From an uncultured Bradyrhizobium sp. (GTDB taxonomy: Bacteria; Pseudomonadota; Alphaproteobacteria; Rhizobiales; Xanthobacteraceae): a stretch of DNA of 64,000 nt. Both the position numbers and the translations under genes were made by a program. The stretch spans positions 1 to 64,000 of the forward strand of contig NZ_CANSMR010000030.1 of NCBI RefSeq assembly GCF_947648125.1, written 5' to 3'. Below the pieces are notes generated by a model that was given only the letters and a program-made list of their open reading frames with translations, was not told the DNA's origin and did not search any database. Positions 38,594 to 47,484 of this stretch are shown piece by piece (position 1 is the first letter of the stretch; every line of letters starts with the position of its first letter).

Positions 38594-39667
38594 ATGGCCG
38601 ACGATACCGAAGACAAAACAGAAGACCCTACGCAAAAACGTCTCGATGACGCCCTTGAGAAAGGCGACGTCGTCAAGAGCCAGGAGGTCAACACCTGGTT
38701 CGTCATCGCCGGCGCCACGCTGGTGCTGTCGACCTTCTCCGGCTCGATCGGCGGCGGCATCTTGATGCCGCTGCGCAATCTGATCGCCAATTCATGGATG
38801 ATCCGCACCGACGGTGCAGGCCTGCTTCAGCTGACCCAGACGCTGGGCTACGCCGTGGTCGCCGCGATCGGCGTGCCGTTCCTGATGCTGGCGCTGGCTG
38901 CGATCGCGGGCAACATGATCCAGCATCAGCTGGTGTGGTCGGGCGAACAGCTCAAGCCGAAATTCTCCAAGATCTCGCCGGCGGCCGGCTTCAAGCGGCT
39001 GTTCGGCAAGCAGGCGGTGGCGAACTTCCTGAAGGGTCTGTTCAAGCTGATCGCGCTCGGCGTCGTGATGGTCATGGTGCTGTGGCCCGACCGGATGCGG
39101 ATGGAATCGTTCCTGCGGGTCGATCCGGCCGAATTGCTGCCCGCCATCACCGGCATGACGGTGCACCTGCTGGCGGCGGTGGTCGCCATCCTGGCTGCCG
39201 TCGCGATCGCCGACTACTTCTTCCAGTACCGGACCTGGTACGAGCGTCACAAGATGTCGCTGCAGGAGATGAAGGAGGAGTTCAAGCAGTCGGAAGGCGA
39301 CCCGCACGTCAAGGGCAGGATCAAGCAGTTGCGGGTCCAGCGCGCCAAGAAGCGCATGATGGCCCAGGTTCCGAAGGCCTCGGTGATCATCACCAACCCG
39401 ACCCACTATTCGGTGGCGCTGGCCTACGACCGCAGCATGTCGGCGCCGGTCTGCGTCGCCAAGGGCGTCGACAACCTCGCCTTCAAGATCAGGGAGATCG
39501 CCAAGGAGCACGACATTCCGATCGTGGAGAACGTGCCGCTGGCCCGGGCGCTCTATGCGACCGTCGAAATCGACAAGGAAATCCCGGTCGAGCACTACCA
39601 TGCGGTTGCCGAAATCATCGGCTACGTGATGCGGCTGAGGCGCGGCCTGTCCGGCCTGCGCCAGTAA
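38594..39667 (+). CDS. flhB: Flagellar export switch protein FlhB
   Basis: This 357-residue protein has a charged N-terminus (DDTEDKTEDPTQKRLDDALEKG), four transmembrane segments, a long cytoplasmic linker (YERHKMSLQEMKEEFKQSEGDPHVKGRIKQ) and the autocleavage site N268-P269-T270-H271. It ends YHAVAEIIGYVMRLRRGLSG. Cleavage between N268 and P269 switches export from rod/hook to filament substrates. It is the last flagellar gene of the operon, and cckA follows 129 bases downstream. Confidence 0.97.
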   Translation: MADDTEDKTEDPTQKRLDDALEKGDVVKSQEVNTWFVIAGATLVLSTFSGSIGGGILMPLRNLIANSWMIRTDGAGLLQLTQTLGYAVVAAIGVPFLMLALAAIAGNMIQHQLVWSGEQLKPKFSKISPAAGFKRLFGKQAVANFLKGLFKLIALGVVMVMVLWPDRMRMESFLRVDPAELLPAITGMTVHLLAAVVAILAAVAIADYFFQYRTWYERHKMSLQEMKEEFKQSEGDPHVKGRIKQLRVQRAKKRMMAQVPKASVIITNPTHYSVALAYDRSMSAPVCVAKGVDNLAFKIREIAKEHDIPIVENVPLARALYATVEIDKEIPVEHYHAVAEIIGYVMRLRRGLSGLRQ

Positions 39668-39796
39668 GGGGCGGAAAACCGCTTGAAATGCGCGTAACTT
39701 GCGAATTAGCCGCCTGATGGACTTGCGTTTTCGGGTCCGATTCAGGCACTCAGGGGCGAGGTGGCCGGCCGGTCGCCTTCGTGATGCAGACGAGCC

Positions 39797-42388
39797 ATGT
39801 CTCTCCAGATGACAGCCGATAGCAACGATCCTCCCGCGACTGAGCCGTTCGTGGCCCACGGGCCGGCGCGGCGGAGCGGCAGTATCCTGCTGGTGCTCCT
39901 GATCGCCACCGGCATCGTCGCGGTGGCCGTCTGGCTCATGACCATCGGCCGTACCCAGGCGCAGCCCTATATCCTCTTTGTGCTGGCGCTGCTCGCCACC
40001 GTCGGGCTGTTCAACCTGTTCGCCCTTGCCGCCGGCATCATCCGCTTCTCCGACCGCACGAGCGACGACCCGGTGATGGGCCGGATCGCCGATCACGCCC
40101 ATGAAGGGCTCGTCGTCACCGACTCCCGCGGCCACGTGGTCTATTCCAACGCCGCCTATCTCACGCTGACCGGCGCGGCCGGCCCGCAGGACGTCCGTCC
40201 CGTCGAACGCGTCTTCATCGGCAACCCCGACGTCTCCGAGGCGGTGTTCCGGCTCCTGAAGGCGGCGCGCGAGGGCAAGCGGCAGCAGGAGGAGGTCCGT
40301 GTCGCCGGGCACGAGGCCGGGCAAGGTGGTGGACAGGGCCGCTGGCTGCGGCTCAGGGTGCGCCCCCTCGGCGAGGGTAAGCGCGACGGGAAATATGCGG
40401 TGTGGTCGATCGCCGACGTCACCCGCGACCGCGAGCGCCAGGAAGACGTGTTCCAGGAGCTGCGGCACGCGATCGAATATCTCGATCATGCGCCGTGCGG
40501 CTTCTTCTCGGTCAATCCGGCCGGCGAAATCGCCTATATCAACGCCACGCTGGCCAACTGGCTGGACTACGATCTCGCCGAGATCGGCTCGGGCGGCCTG
40601 AAGCTGACCGACATCGTCTCGGGCGACGGCGCGGCGCTGCTGACCTCGATCGCGGCGGTGCCCGGCGAGGTCAAGACCGAGGTGTTCGACATCGACCTGC
40701 GGATGCGCGGCGGCAAGACCGTGCCGGTGCGGCTCTATCACAAGCTCGCTTTCGGCGCCGACGGCGCGGCAGGCGCCTCGCGCACCCTGGTGATCAGCCG
40801 TGCCCGCGACGAGCATTCCGATCCGGAGCGCGCCGCCGAGGTGCGCTTCATGCGCTTCTTCGACCATACGCCGATGGCGATCGCGACCGTCGATCGCGGC
40901 GGCAACGTGGTCGGCGCCAATGCGCGCTATGCCAAGCTGGCGCAGGGGCTGAACGGCGACGGTGGTGCGGCCAAGTCGATCTTCCGTGCGGTCAATCCGC
41001 GCGACCGCGGCCTGTTGATCGCCGCGATCAACCAGGCTGCCGAAGGCCAGGGCGATATCGCGCCGGTCGAGGTGATGCTCGACGGGCCCAAGGAGCGCTT
41101 CGCCCAGTTCTTCGTCACCACCGTGGAGAAGGACGAGCGCGACGCGGAAACCGCGATCGTCTACATGCTCGAGATCACCGAGCGGCGCGCGCTGGAAAAC
41201 CAGATCAACCAATCGCAGAAGATGGAGATGGTCGGCCAGCTCGCCGGCGGCATCGCGCACGATTTCAACAACGTGCTGTCGGCCATCATGATGGCGAACG
41301 ACTTCCTGCTGAACGCGCACAAGCCGACCGACCCGTCGTTCCAGGACATCATGCAGATCAAGCAGAACGCGACCCGCGCCGCGACGCTGGTGCGGCAACT
41401 GCTTGCGTTCTCGCGCCGCCAGACGCTGCGGCCGCAGGTGCTCGATCTCGGCGACGCATTGAGCGACCTCACCATGCTGCTGCGCCGGCTGATCGGCGAG
41501 AAGGTCAAGCTCGACCTCGTGCACGGCCGCGATCTGTGGCCGGTCAAGGTCGACGTCTCGCAGTTCGAGCAGGTGGTGGTCAATCTCGCGGTGAACGCGC
41601 GCGACGCGATGCCCGACGGCGGCAAGCTGATCATCCGCACCGTCAATGTGCCGACCGAGGAAGCCGCCCAGCTCGCCAACAAGGGCATGCCGGCGGCGGA
41701 CTATGTGAAGATCGAGATTTCGGACACCGGCACCGGCATTCCGCACGAGATCATCGACAAGATCTTCGAGCCGTTCTTCTCGACCAAGGAAGTCGGCAAG
41801 GGCACCGGCCTCGGCCTGTCGACGGTCTACGGCATCGTCAAGCAGACCGGTGGCTTCGTCTATGTCGATTCCGTGCCCGGCGGCGGCACCACGTTCCGGA
41901 TCTATTTGCCGCGGCATCGCCAGGAGCAGGAGGCTGCGCCGGAGGCGCATGCCGGCAACGGCGCGGCAAAGGAGACCGCGACCGCAGAAGCTGCCAAGCC
42001 GAAGCCGGATCTCACCGGGCAGGGCACCATCCTGCTGGTCGAGGACGAGGACGGCCTGCGCTCGCTCAATGCACGTGGGCTGCGTTCGCGCGGCTACAGC
42101 GTGATCGAGGCGGCGAACGGCGTCGAGGCGCTGGAGGCGTTCGAGGAGAACAACGGCAAGGTCGATCTCGTTGTCTCCGACGTCGTGATGCCGGAGATGG
42201 ACGGGCCGACGCTGCTGAAGGAAATGCGTAGCCGCAATGCGGAGCTGAAGATCATCTTCGTCTCCGGCTATGCCGAAGACGCGTTCGAGAAGAGCCTGCC
42301 GGAGAACCAGCAATTCGCGTTCCTGCCGAAGCCGTTCACGCTGACGCAGCTGGTCGCCGCGGTGAAGGAAACCATGACGGCGAATTAG
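39797..42388 (+). CDS. cckA: Cell-cycle hybrid histidine kinase CckA
   Basis: This 863-residue protein has two N-terminal transmembrane helices (about residues 30-52 and 57-78) and PAS domains at about 95-200, 220-320 and 350-455. The DHp helix has H488 ([19 protein letters not shown]), the HATPase domain has [36 protein letters not shown] and [12 protein letters not shown], and the receiver has D795 ([12 protein letters not shown]). This domain order, length and the linkage to flhB match CckA, which phosphorylates CtrA through ChpT and controls division and flagellar genes. CtrA-type boxes occur before several flagellar genes in the window; chpT and ctrA are not in it. Confidence 0.9.
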   Translation: MSLQMTADSNDPPATEPFVAHGPARRSGSILLVLLIATGIVAVAVWLMTIGRTQAQPYILFVLALLATVGLFNLFALAAGIIRFSDRTSDDPVMGRIADHAHEGLVVTDSRGHVVYSNAAYLTLTGAAGPQDVRPVERVFIGNPDVSEAVFRLLKAAREGKRQQEEVRVAGHEAGQGGGQGRWLRLRVRPLGEGKRDGKYAVWSIADVTRDRERQEDVFQELRHAIEYLDHAPCGFFSVNPAGEIAYINATLANWLDYDLAEIGSGGLKLTDIVSGDGAALLTSIAAVPGEVKTEVFDIDLRMRGGKTVPVRLYHKLAFGADGAAGASRTLVISRARDEHSDPERAAEVRFMRFFDHTPMAIATVDRGGNVVGANARYAKLAQGLNGDGGAAKSIFRAVNPRDRGLLIAAINQAAEGQGDIAPVEVMLDGPKERFAQFFVTTVEKDERDAETAIVYMLEITERRALENQINQSQKMEMVGQLAGGIAHDFNNVLSAIMMANDFLLNAHKPTDPSFQDIMQIKQNATRAATLVRQLLAFSRRQTLRPQVLDLGDALSDLTMLLRRLIGEKVKLDLVHGRDLWPVKVDVSQFEQVVVNLAVNARDAMPDGGKLIIRTVNVPTEEAAQLANKGMPAADYVKIEISDTGTGIPHEIIDKIFEPFFSTKEVGKGTGLGLSTVYGIVKQTGGFVYVDSVPGGGTTFRIYLPRHRQEQEAAPEAHAGNGAAKETATAEAAKPKPDLTGQGTILLVEDEDGLRSLNARGLRSRGYSVIEAANGVEALEAFEENNGKVDLVVSDVVMPEMDGPTLLKEMRSRNAELKIIFVSGYAEDAFEKSLPENQQFAFLPKPFTLTQLVAAVKETMTAN

Positions 42389-42633
42389 GCCGGGCGACGA
42401 GCTACGCTACCCCTTCGCTCCCGAAGGGCAGAGGCCATGTTGCAATGCGGTCGCGGTTGAACCTGAACCGCATATCGCGCTAGGACGCACTGTCGCGCCC
42501 GCAAGGCCCATGGTGTCACATCGCCGCGACCGAGGGCCGCAGCCGCGGTTCCCGTTTCCCGCTTCACTTTTAACTGGCTCTGCCCATGTTAGGGGCGTTT
42601 CCCCATGCCGGGGAATCCTTTGAGGAAACCAAC

Positions 42634-43593
42634 ATGAATTTCTCGCAACGCACGCGTGGAATTGTCCGGGCGATCGCCGTCGCGATGGCGCTGGCGCTGC
42701 CCGTGATGATGACCGTTTCGGCGGCCGACGCTCGCGTCGGTGGCGGCGGCTCGCGCGGCTCGCGGACATTCTCCGCGCCGCCCTCGACCAGCACTGCGCC
42801 GGGCTCGGTTGCTCCGATGAACCGTACCTTCAGCCAGCCTGGTAGCCCGAGCATGGGCTCGCCGGCGGCGGCGAATTCCGGCGGCCTGTTCGGCCGCGGC
42901 GGAATGGGTCGCGGCCTGCTCGGCGGCCTGGCCGCGGGCTTCCTTGGCGCCGGCCTGTTCGGCATGCTGTTCGGCGGCGGCCTGTTCTCCGGCCTCGGCG
43001 GCCTGTCGTCGATGCTCGGCCTGCTGCTGCAGGTCGGTCTGATCGTGCTGGTGGTCCGGCTCGCGATGTCATGGTGGCAGCGGCGCAATACGCAGGCCGC
43101 CGCCTACGCGGGTGGTCCCGACGTCGGGCCCGGTCCGCAGGCGAACGCCCGTTCGGGCTTCGGCTTTGGCCTCGGCGGCGGCTCGAACGCGCCGGTCGAG
43201 ATCGCACCCGGTGACTACGAGACGTTCGAGCGACTGCTCGGCGACATCCAGGCCGCATGGTCGAACGAGGACATCGCCAAGCTGCACACGCTCGCGACGC
43301 CGGAAATGGTGTCGTACTTCTCGAAGGATCTCGAGGAGAACAAGGCGCGCAACGTCACCAACAAGACGTCCAATGTGAAGCTCTTGCAAGGCGATCTGGC
43401 GGAAGCTTGGCGTGAAGGCGACAGCGAATATGCGACGGTCGCAATGCGCTACTCGCTGGTCGACACCATGCTGGAGCGCGGCACCGGCCGTCAGGTCAGC
43501 GGCGGGCAGCCGGAGGAGGTCACCGAGGTCTGGACCTTCGTGCGCCAGCGCGGCGGCAATTGGGAGCTCTCGGCGATCCAGCAGACCAACTGA
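42634..43593 (+). CDS. Tim44-domain membrane protein
   Basis: The ATG at 42634 has TGAGGAAA upstream and starts a signal-anchor (IVRAIAVAMALALPVMMTVSAADA). The 319-residue protein has a Ser/Gly/Pro-rich region, a Gly-Leu-Phe-rich hydrophobic stretch (FLGAGLFGMLFGGGLFSGLGG, then LLLQVGLIVLVVRLAMSW) and a C-terminal Tim44-like domain (YETFERLLGDIQAAWSNEDIAKLHTLATPEMVSYFSKDLEE, VTEVWTFVRQRGGNWELSAIQQ). Bacterial Tim44 proteins (TimA-like) are membrane proteins of unclear, possibly lipid- or translocation-linked function. A strong terminator follows. Confidence 0.85.
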   Translation: MNFSQRTRGIVRAIAVAMALALPVMMTVSAADARVGGGGSRGSRTFSAPPSTSTAPGSVAPMNRTFSQPGSPSMGSPAAANSGGLFGRGGMGRGLLGGLAAGFLGAGLFGMLFGGGLFSGLGGLSSMLGLLLQVGLIVLVVRLAMSWWQRRNTQAAAYAGGPDVGPGPQANARSGFGFGLGGGSNAPVEIAPGDYETFERLLGDIQAAWSNEDIAKLHTLATPEMVSYFSKDLEENKARNVTNKTSNVKLLQGDLAEAWREGDSEYATVAMRYSLVDTMLERGTGRQVSGGQPEEVTEVWTFVRQRGGNWELSAIQQTN

Positions 43594-43620
43594 CCGATTA
43601 CCGGTCACGACAAGTACAAG

Positions 43621-43650
43621 GCGCCGCGGCATCAACCGCGGCGCTTTTTT
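43621..43650 (+). terminator. Intrinsic terminator after the Tim44-domain gene
   Basis: GCGCCGCGG pairs with CCGCGGCGC (9 bp) around a 6-base loop, followed by TTTTTT. It is 27 bases past the stop. Confidence 0.93.
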
Positions 43651-43740
43651 GTGGGCTTCATTCTCGTGTCGCCGCGCCGGAATATCCGGACAGGCCGCGG
43701 GTTGATGTCAGCGGACCATAACAACCATCGGGAGGATGAA

Positions 43741-44418
43741 ATGAAGTTCACTGCGCGTATCGCGGTTCCAGCCTGCCTTGCGTTCGTCGTCATGGCCGCG
43801 CCGCCGGCAGCGGCGCAGACCGCCGACACCAGCTTCTTCGTCACCAGCAACGGCATCGGCAATGGCGGCAATCTTGGCGGCCTCGCCGGCGCTGACAATC
43901 ATTGCCAGACCCTGGCACAGGCCGCGGGTTTCGGTGCGCCGAAGACATGGCGCGCCTATCTCTCGACCCAGGCGGCCGACGGCAAGCCAGCCGTGAATGC
44001 GCGCGATCGCATCGGCAAGGGCCCGTGGAAGAATGTGAAGGGCGTCGTGGTCGCCAAGGACGTCGCCGATCTGCACAGCGCCGGCAACAATCTCACCAAG
44101 CAGACCGCGCTGTCCGAGAAGGGCGACGTCATCAACGGTGCCGGCGACACGCCGAACCGCCACGACGTGCTGACGGGATCGCAGGCCGATGGTACGGCGT
44201 TTGCGGCCGGTGAGGACCGCACCTGCAGGAACTGGACAAGCAGCACGCAAGGCGCCGCGATGGTCGGGCATTTCGACCGCAAGGGCCTGCGCGATGACGA
44301 GCCGTCAAAATCCTGGAATACGTCGCATCCCTCGCGCGGCCCGGATGGCGGTTGCTCGCAGGCCGATCTAAAGAGCACCGGCGGCGACGGCCTGTTGTAC
44401 TGCTTCGCGGCGAATTGA
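43741..44418 (+). CDS. Secreted lectin-like (C-type-lectin-like fold) protein
   Basis: GGGAGG upstream fixes the ATG at 43741. The 225-residue protein has a signal peptide (cleavage near residue 25 after PPAAAQ) and repeated Gly/Asn-rich turns: FFVTSNGIGNGGNLGGLAGADNHCQTLAQAAG, WRAYLSTQ, KGPWKNVKGVVVAKDV, and paired Cys near the end (GGCSQADLKSTGGDGLLYCF). This pattern, with 'G-ADxxC-x-LA' then 'WRAYLS', is that of secreted bacterial proteins related to endostatin/C-type lectin folds. Ligand and role are unknown. Confidence 0.7.
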   Translation: MKFTARIAVPACLAFVVMAAPPAAAQTADTSFFVTSNGIGNGGNLGGLAGADNHCQTLAQAAGFGAPKTWRAYLSTQAADGKPAVNARDRIGKGPWKNVKGVVVAKDVADLHSAGNNLTKQTALSEKGDVINGAGDTPNRHDVLTGSQADGTAFAAGEDRTCRNWTSSTQGAAMVGHFDRKGLRDDEPSKSWNTSHPSRGPDGGCSQADLKSTGGDGLLYCFAAN

Positions 44419-44459
44419 GGGGAGCGGCGAATGGGGCGGAGCCCGTGAGTTCATGTTCC

Positions 44460-44582
44460 CGTCATTGCGAGGAGCGATAGCGACGAAGCAATCCATCTTT
44501 CCGCGTATGCCGCGCGATGGATTGCTTCGCGGAGCCTGTCATCGGGCGGCGCTTCGCGCCGACCCGTTGGCTCGCAATGACG
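44460..44582. repeat. CATTGCGAGGAG-type palindromic repeat, copy 2
   Basis: It has the same ends as 11364-11478 (GTCATTGCGAGGAGCGA ... GGCTCGCAATGACG) and the same inner GAAGCAATCCAT / ATGGATTGCTTC pair, with an extra ~30-bp insertion of GGGCGGCGCTTCGCGCCGACCC that is itself palindromic. It lies between the lectin-like gene and the convergent DUF3606 gene. Confidence 0.85.
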
Positions 44583-44636
44583 CGGGATAGTACGGCGGGA
44601 CACCAATAACCGCCGCTCATTGCGCTGCGGCCGCGC

Positions 44637-45041
44637 TCAGCTCTTCTTGCGCTTGCCGGCCTTCTTGGCGGTCTTCTTCGCAGTCTTCTTTTTCTTCGCG
44701 GTCTTCTTCTTCGCGAAATGGGCCTCGACCTTCTTCGAGGAATGTCCGACCTCGGCCACCGCGGCCCTGAGGCGGGCAGGGGTCACCTTGAACTTCTTCG
44801 ACCAGTAGCGGACCTCGTAGGGCTCGCTGATCGCGATTCGCGCGCGATCGGCGGCCATGTGCCGCTGTTCCTTGAAGTGAGCTTCGACCTTCTTGGCGGA
44901 ATGCCCGACTTTCTTGACGGCGGCCTTGAGCTTTGCCGGCGTGACCTTGAACTTCTTGGACCAGTACGCAACTTCGTAGGACTCGCTCAACGCGATCAGA
45001 GCACGATCTTGTGCGCGCCGCTTCTTCTTGTTGTCCGCCAT
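44637..45041 (-). CDS. Tandem DUF3606 protein with lysine-rich tail
   Basis: The Met at 45041 is preferred because AAGGA lies 9 bases upstream. The 134-residue protein has two ~48-residue DUF3606 units in tandem: residues about 12-57 (ALSESYEVAYWSKKFKVTPAKLKAAVKKVGHSAKKVEAHF) and about 65-108 (AISEPYEVRYWSKKFKVTPARLRAAVAEVGHSSKKVEAHF). A Lys/Ala tail (AKKKKTAKKTAKKAGKRKK) follows. DUF3606 is normally found as a single short unit. The fold looks like a small helical DNA- or nucleoid-binding element, and the tail resembles histone H1/HU extension tails. Predicted charge is very positive, so nucleic-acid binding is a reasonable inference. Confidence 0.85.
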   Translation of the reverse strand: MADNKKKRRAQDRALIALSESYEVAYWSKKFKVTPAKLKAAVKKVGHSAKKVEAHFKEQRHMAADRARIAISEPYEVRYWSKKFKVTPARLRAAVAEVGHSSKKVEAHFAKKKTAKKKKTAKKTAKKAGKRKKS

Positions 45042-45194
45042 AAGTTGATCCTTCATCGAAGACTTGATGTTGTAACCTTAGCAGTCTCCGCACGGTTCGG
45101 ACAGGCGAGCCGTGCGCGGTGGACGATCTGACCGCGGCGCGGCTACGATCGCCGTGAATCGAAGTGATGCGGTGAAGTTTTTGGAGATAAGTGC

Positions 45195-45902
45195 ATGCAC
45201 TATCAGCTTTACTACTGGCCGATGATCCAGGGCCGCGGCGAATATGTCCGCCTCGCGCTCGAGGATGCGGGCGCTGATTATACCGATGTCGCGCGCGGCA
45301 AGGGCGGCACGGGCGCCATGATGAAGATGATGGACGCGCACAAGGGCACCCCGCCCTTTGCGCCGCCGTTCCTCAAGGCGGGCCAACTCGTGATCGGGCA
45401 GACCGCCAACATCCTGCTCTATCTCGGCGCGCGCCATGGCCTAGCGCCAAAGGCGGAGGCGGGAAAGCTCTGGGTGCACCAGCTGCAGCTGACGATTGCG
45501 GACTTCGTGCTGGAGATCCACGACACCCATCATCCGCTCGGGCCGTCGCTGTATTATGAGGACCAGAAGGCGCCGGCGAAGAAGCGCACGGAAGAGTTCT
45601 GGAAATCGCGGGTGCCGAAATATCTCGGCTATTTCGAGGATCTTGTGCAGGCCAATGGCGGCGGCTTCGTCACCGGACGCCGGCTGACCTACGCCGACCT
45701 GTCGCTGTTCCAGATCGTGGAAGGCCTGCGCTATGCGTTTCCGAAACGGATGGCGGCATTCGAGAAGAAGGTCCCGCGCCTGATCGCGCTGCGCGACCGG
45801 ATCGCCGAGCGGCCGAACATCAAGGCGTATCTCGCCAGCGCGCGGCGGATTCCGTTCAACGAGGAGGGGATTTTCCGGTGCTACAAGGCGCTGGATATCT
45901 AA
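45195..45902 (+). CDS. Glutathione S-transferase-family protein
   Basis: This 235-residue protein begins MHYQLYYWPMIQGRGEYVRLALEDAGADY, like alpha/mu/sigma-type GST thioredoxin folds, with the QTANILLYLG segment that holds the Ser-Ala/Thr glutathione contact. A helical C-terminal domain follows (GGGFVTGRRLTYADLSLFQIVEGLRYAFP, including the N-capping box LTYADLSLF). It should bind glutathione and either conjugate electrophiles or act as a peroxidase. It is convergent with the GFA gene downstream. Confidence 0.9.
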   Translation: MHYQLYYWPMIQGRGEYVRLALEDAGADYTDVARGKGGTGAMMKMMDAHKGTPPFAPPFLKAGQLVIGQTANILLYLGARHGLAPKAEAGKLWVHQLQLTIADFVLEIHDTHHPLGPSLYYEDQKAPAKKRTEEFWKSRVPKYLGYFEDLVQANGGGFVTGRRLTYADLSLFQIVEGLRYAFPKRMAAFEKKVPRLIALRDRIAERPNIKAYLASARRIPFNEEGIFRCYKALDI

Positions 45903-45909
45903 GCACTGT

Positions 45910-45945
45910 CATTCCGAGTTCGATGCTGCGCATCGCCCCGGAATG
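45910..45945. terminator. Imperfect bidirectional hairpin between convergent genes
   Basis: CATTCCG pairs with CGGAATG and the inner CGATG with CATCG around GCTGC-like loop bases. It lies 8 bases past the GST stop and 13 bases past the GFA stop on the other strand, so it may end both transcripts. Confidence 0.45.
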
Positions 45946-45957
45946 ATTGCTTCGCAG

Positions 45958-46317
45958 TCACCTGTTCCGCCCGTCCACCGGCGTCATCGCGATCTTCGAC
46001 AGGTCGATGCCGTCGATGCAGTTGACATTGAGCGCCACGATGTCGGCGCCATCGGGTTTCTTGCCGCGCGCGAACACGTCGACGCCGCAATCGACGCAGA
46101 GCTGGTGACGGATCGCATGGCGGTTGAACAGATATTCCTTCAAATTCTCCGCGCCGGCGCGGAGCTGGAAGCTCGATGGCGGCATGAATACGAAGTGCAG
46201 GCCCTTCTTGGTGCAGATCGAGCAGTTGCAGGCGGTCACCATGGCCATGTCGGTGGTGCATTCGAAACGCACCTGGCCGCAGTGGCAACCGCCGGTGTAG
46301 GTCTTGCTCTCTGCCAT
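45958..46317 (-). CDS. GFA-family zinc protein
   Basis: This 119-residue protein has the GFA zinc-binding cysteines: GGCHCGQVRFEC (CxC), ACNCSICTKKG (CxxC pair) and QLCVDCGVDVFA (CxxC). The family is named for the glutathione-dependent formaldehyde-activating enzyme Gfa, but most members have no proven activity. Being next to a GST gene fits a glutathione- or aldehyde-related role, as inference. An isoprenylcysteine methyltransferase-like gene is 9 bases upstream on the same strand. Confidence 0.9.
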   Translation of the reverse strand: MAESKTYTGGCHCGQVRFECTTDMAMVTACNCSICTKKGLHFVFMPPSSFQLRAGAENLKEYLFNRHAIRHQLCVDCGVDVFARGKKPDGADIVALNVNCIDGIDLSKIAMTPVDGRNR

Positions 46318-46326
46318 GATGGTCCC

Positions 46327-47001
46327 TCACCACAGTCCGGGAACGAGGCGATAGCGCACCCGTGCCGCGTAATCGGCATAGCCTGACAATCCCGCCATCA
46401 GCGTGCGCTCCTCGATCCCGGTGCGGAACGCGAACATCGCGAAGAACACCGGCACGAAGGCAAGGCCCCACCAGGAGCCGAGCGTCAGCGGCACACCGAT
46501 GAAGAACAGCATCACGCTCGCATACATCGGATGGCGCACCAGTGCGTACGGCCCGGTCGAGATCACGTGATGGTCGCGCTCGGTCTGTACCTTCACGACC
46601 GGCGCGGCGAACGAATTGGTGCGGAACACCCACAGGATCAGCACGGTCGAGATCAGATACAGCACGAGGCCGAGCACGATCAGCGACACGCCGGCATTGG
46701 CGCCGCCAAACCGGCGATCGAGGCCCATTGCGACGAACCACAGCACGGCAATGACAAGGAACACCAGCATGAAGCGCTTGTCCTCGGCGGGCTGGCCCTC
46801 GCGTGTGGTGAGCCGCATGCGCTCGGCCAGCAGGCCGGGATCGACCTTGGCCAGCCACAGCCCGCAGGCCGGGCCGATCAGCGCCGAGGCCATCAGATAG
46901 GCCCACGCGCCGGGCCAGTGCAGCGTGCCGGCGAAGGCAAACAGCAGCGCGGCCATGGCGATGACGAAGAAGGTGTTCTGCAAGAGGAGCTTTGCGATCA
47001 T
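46327..47001 (-). CDS. Isoprenylcysteine carboxyl methyltransferase-family membrane protein
   Basis: This 224-residue protein has about six transmembrane segments and the ICMT/PEMT C-terminal signature: HHVISTGPYALVRHPMYASVMLFF and EERTLMAGLSGYADYAARVRYRLVPGLW. These bind S-adenosylmethionine at the membrane face and methylate lipidic or small hydrophobic substrates; bacteria lack prenylated proteins, so the true substrate is open. It is transcribed with the GFA gene and divergent from the arsR gene at 47158. Confidence 0.88.
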   Translation of the reverse strand: MIAKLLLQNTFFVIAMAALLFAFAGTLHWPGAWAYLMASALIGPACGLWLAKVDPGLLAERMRLTTREGQPAEDKRFMLVFLVIAVLWFVAMGLDRRFGGANAGVSLIVLGLVLYLISTVLILWVFRTNSFAAPVVKVQTERDHHVISTGPYALVRHPMYASVMLFFIGVPLTLGSWWGLAFVPVFFAMFAFRTGIEERTLMAGLSGYADYAARVRYRLVPGLW

Positions 47002-47122
47002 CGGCCGGCTCCGTGATTCCAGCCGCGATTATCGCACTCTTTTTCCGGCAAACATGCGACCGCAATCATCAACTTTCGGAGCGGGCGACGTGTTCCTGCA
47101 CCGCCACCGCCTTGTCTCTGCG

Positions 47123-47151
47123 TTGACAATCGTATAAGCAATTGCTTATAT
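47123..47151 (+). promoter_or_regulatory. Consensus promoter with an 18-bp palindromic operator, second arsR operon
   Basis: TTGACA (47123-47128) and TTATAT (47146-47151) are 17 bases apart. The perfect palindrome TATAAGCAATTGCTTATA (47133-47150) occupies the spacer and the -10 box, a classical site for repression by the ArsR encoded immediately downstream. The predicted start coincides with, or lies within a few bases of, the ATG at 47158. Confidence 0.75.
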
Positions 47152-47157
47152 ATCGCC

Positions 47158-47484
47158 ATGACCACCGCCATGCAGTTGACCAATGTGCTCAAGACCCTCG
47201 CGGACCCGACGCGGCGGGCGGTGTTCGAGCGGATCATTCGCGAAGGGGAGATCGCCGCGACCGGGCTGGTGCAGGGCTCCAAGGTGTCGCAGCCGGCGGT
47301 GTCGCAGCATCTGCGCGCGCTGCGCGATGCTGGGCTCGTCGCGGAGCGGCGCGAGGGCCGGCATATCCATTATCGCGTCGCGCCGAAGGGACTCAGCCCG
47401 CTGATCGACTGGCTCGGCCATTACGAGACATTCTGGGCCGAGCGCTTCGCAAATCTGGAACGGCTGTTGAAGGAGAGTGAGTGA
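47158..47484 (+). CDS. ArsR-family regulator (SRPBCC-linked), copy 2
   Basis: This 108-residue protein is a paralogue of the product at 10594: LADPTRRAVFERI, KVSQPAVSQHLRALRDAGLV, ERREGRHIHYRV and PLIDWLGHYETFWAERFANLERLL align along the length. There is no CxC metal site. Its ATG is at or only a few bases from the predicted transcript start and has no Shine-Dalgarno, so the mRNA may be leaderless; the next Met (47170) also lacks a ribosome-binding site. It overlaps the SRPBCC start by one base (TGATG). Confidence 0.93.
   Translation: MTTAMQLTNVLKTLADPTRRAVFERIIREGEIAATGLVQGSKVSQPAVSQHLRALRDAGLVAERREGRHIHYRVAPKGLSPLIDWLGHYETFWAERFANLERLLKESE

Noticed and set aside
38792-42313. 1173-codon open frame on the minus strand opposite flhB and cckA
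   Set aside because: It is antisense to two clear genes, with Arg/His/Gly-rich low-complexity text typical of the opposite strand of GC-rich genes; no family motif or ribosome-binding site.
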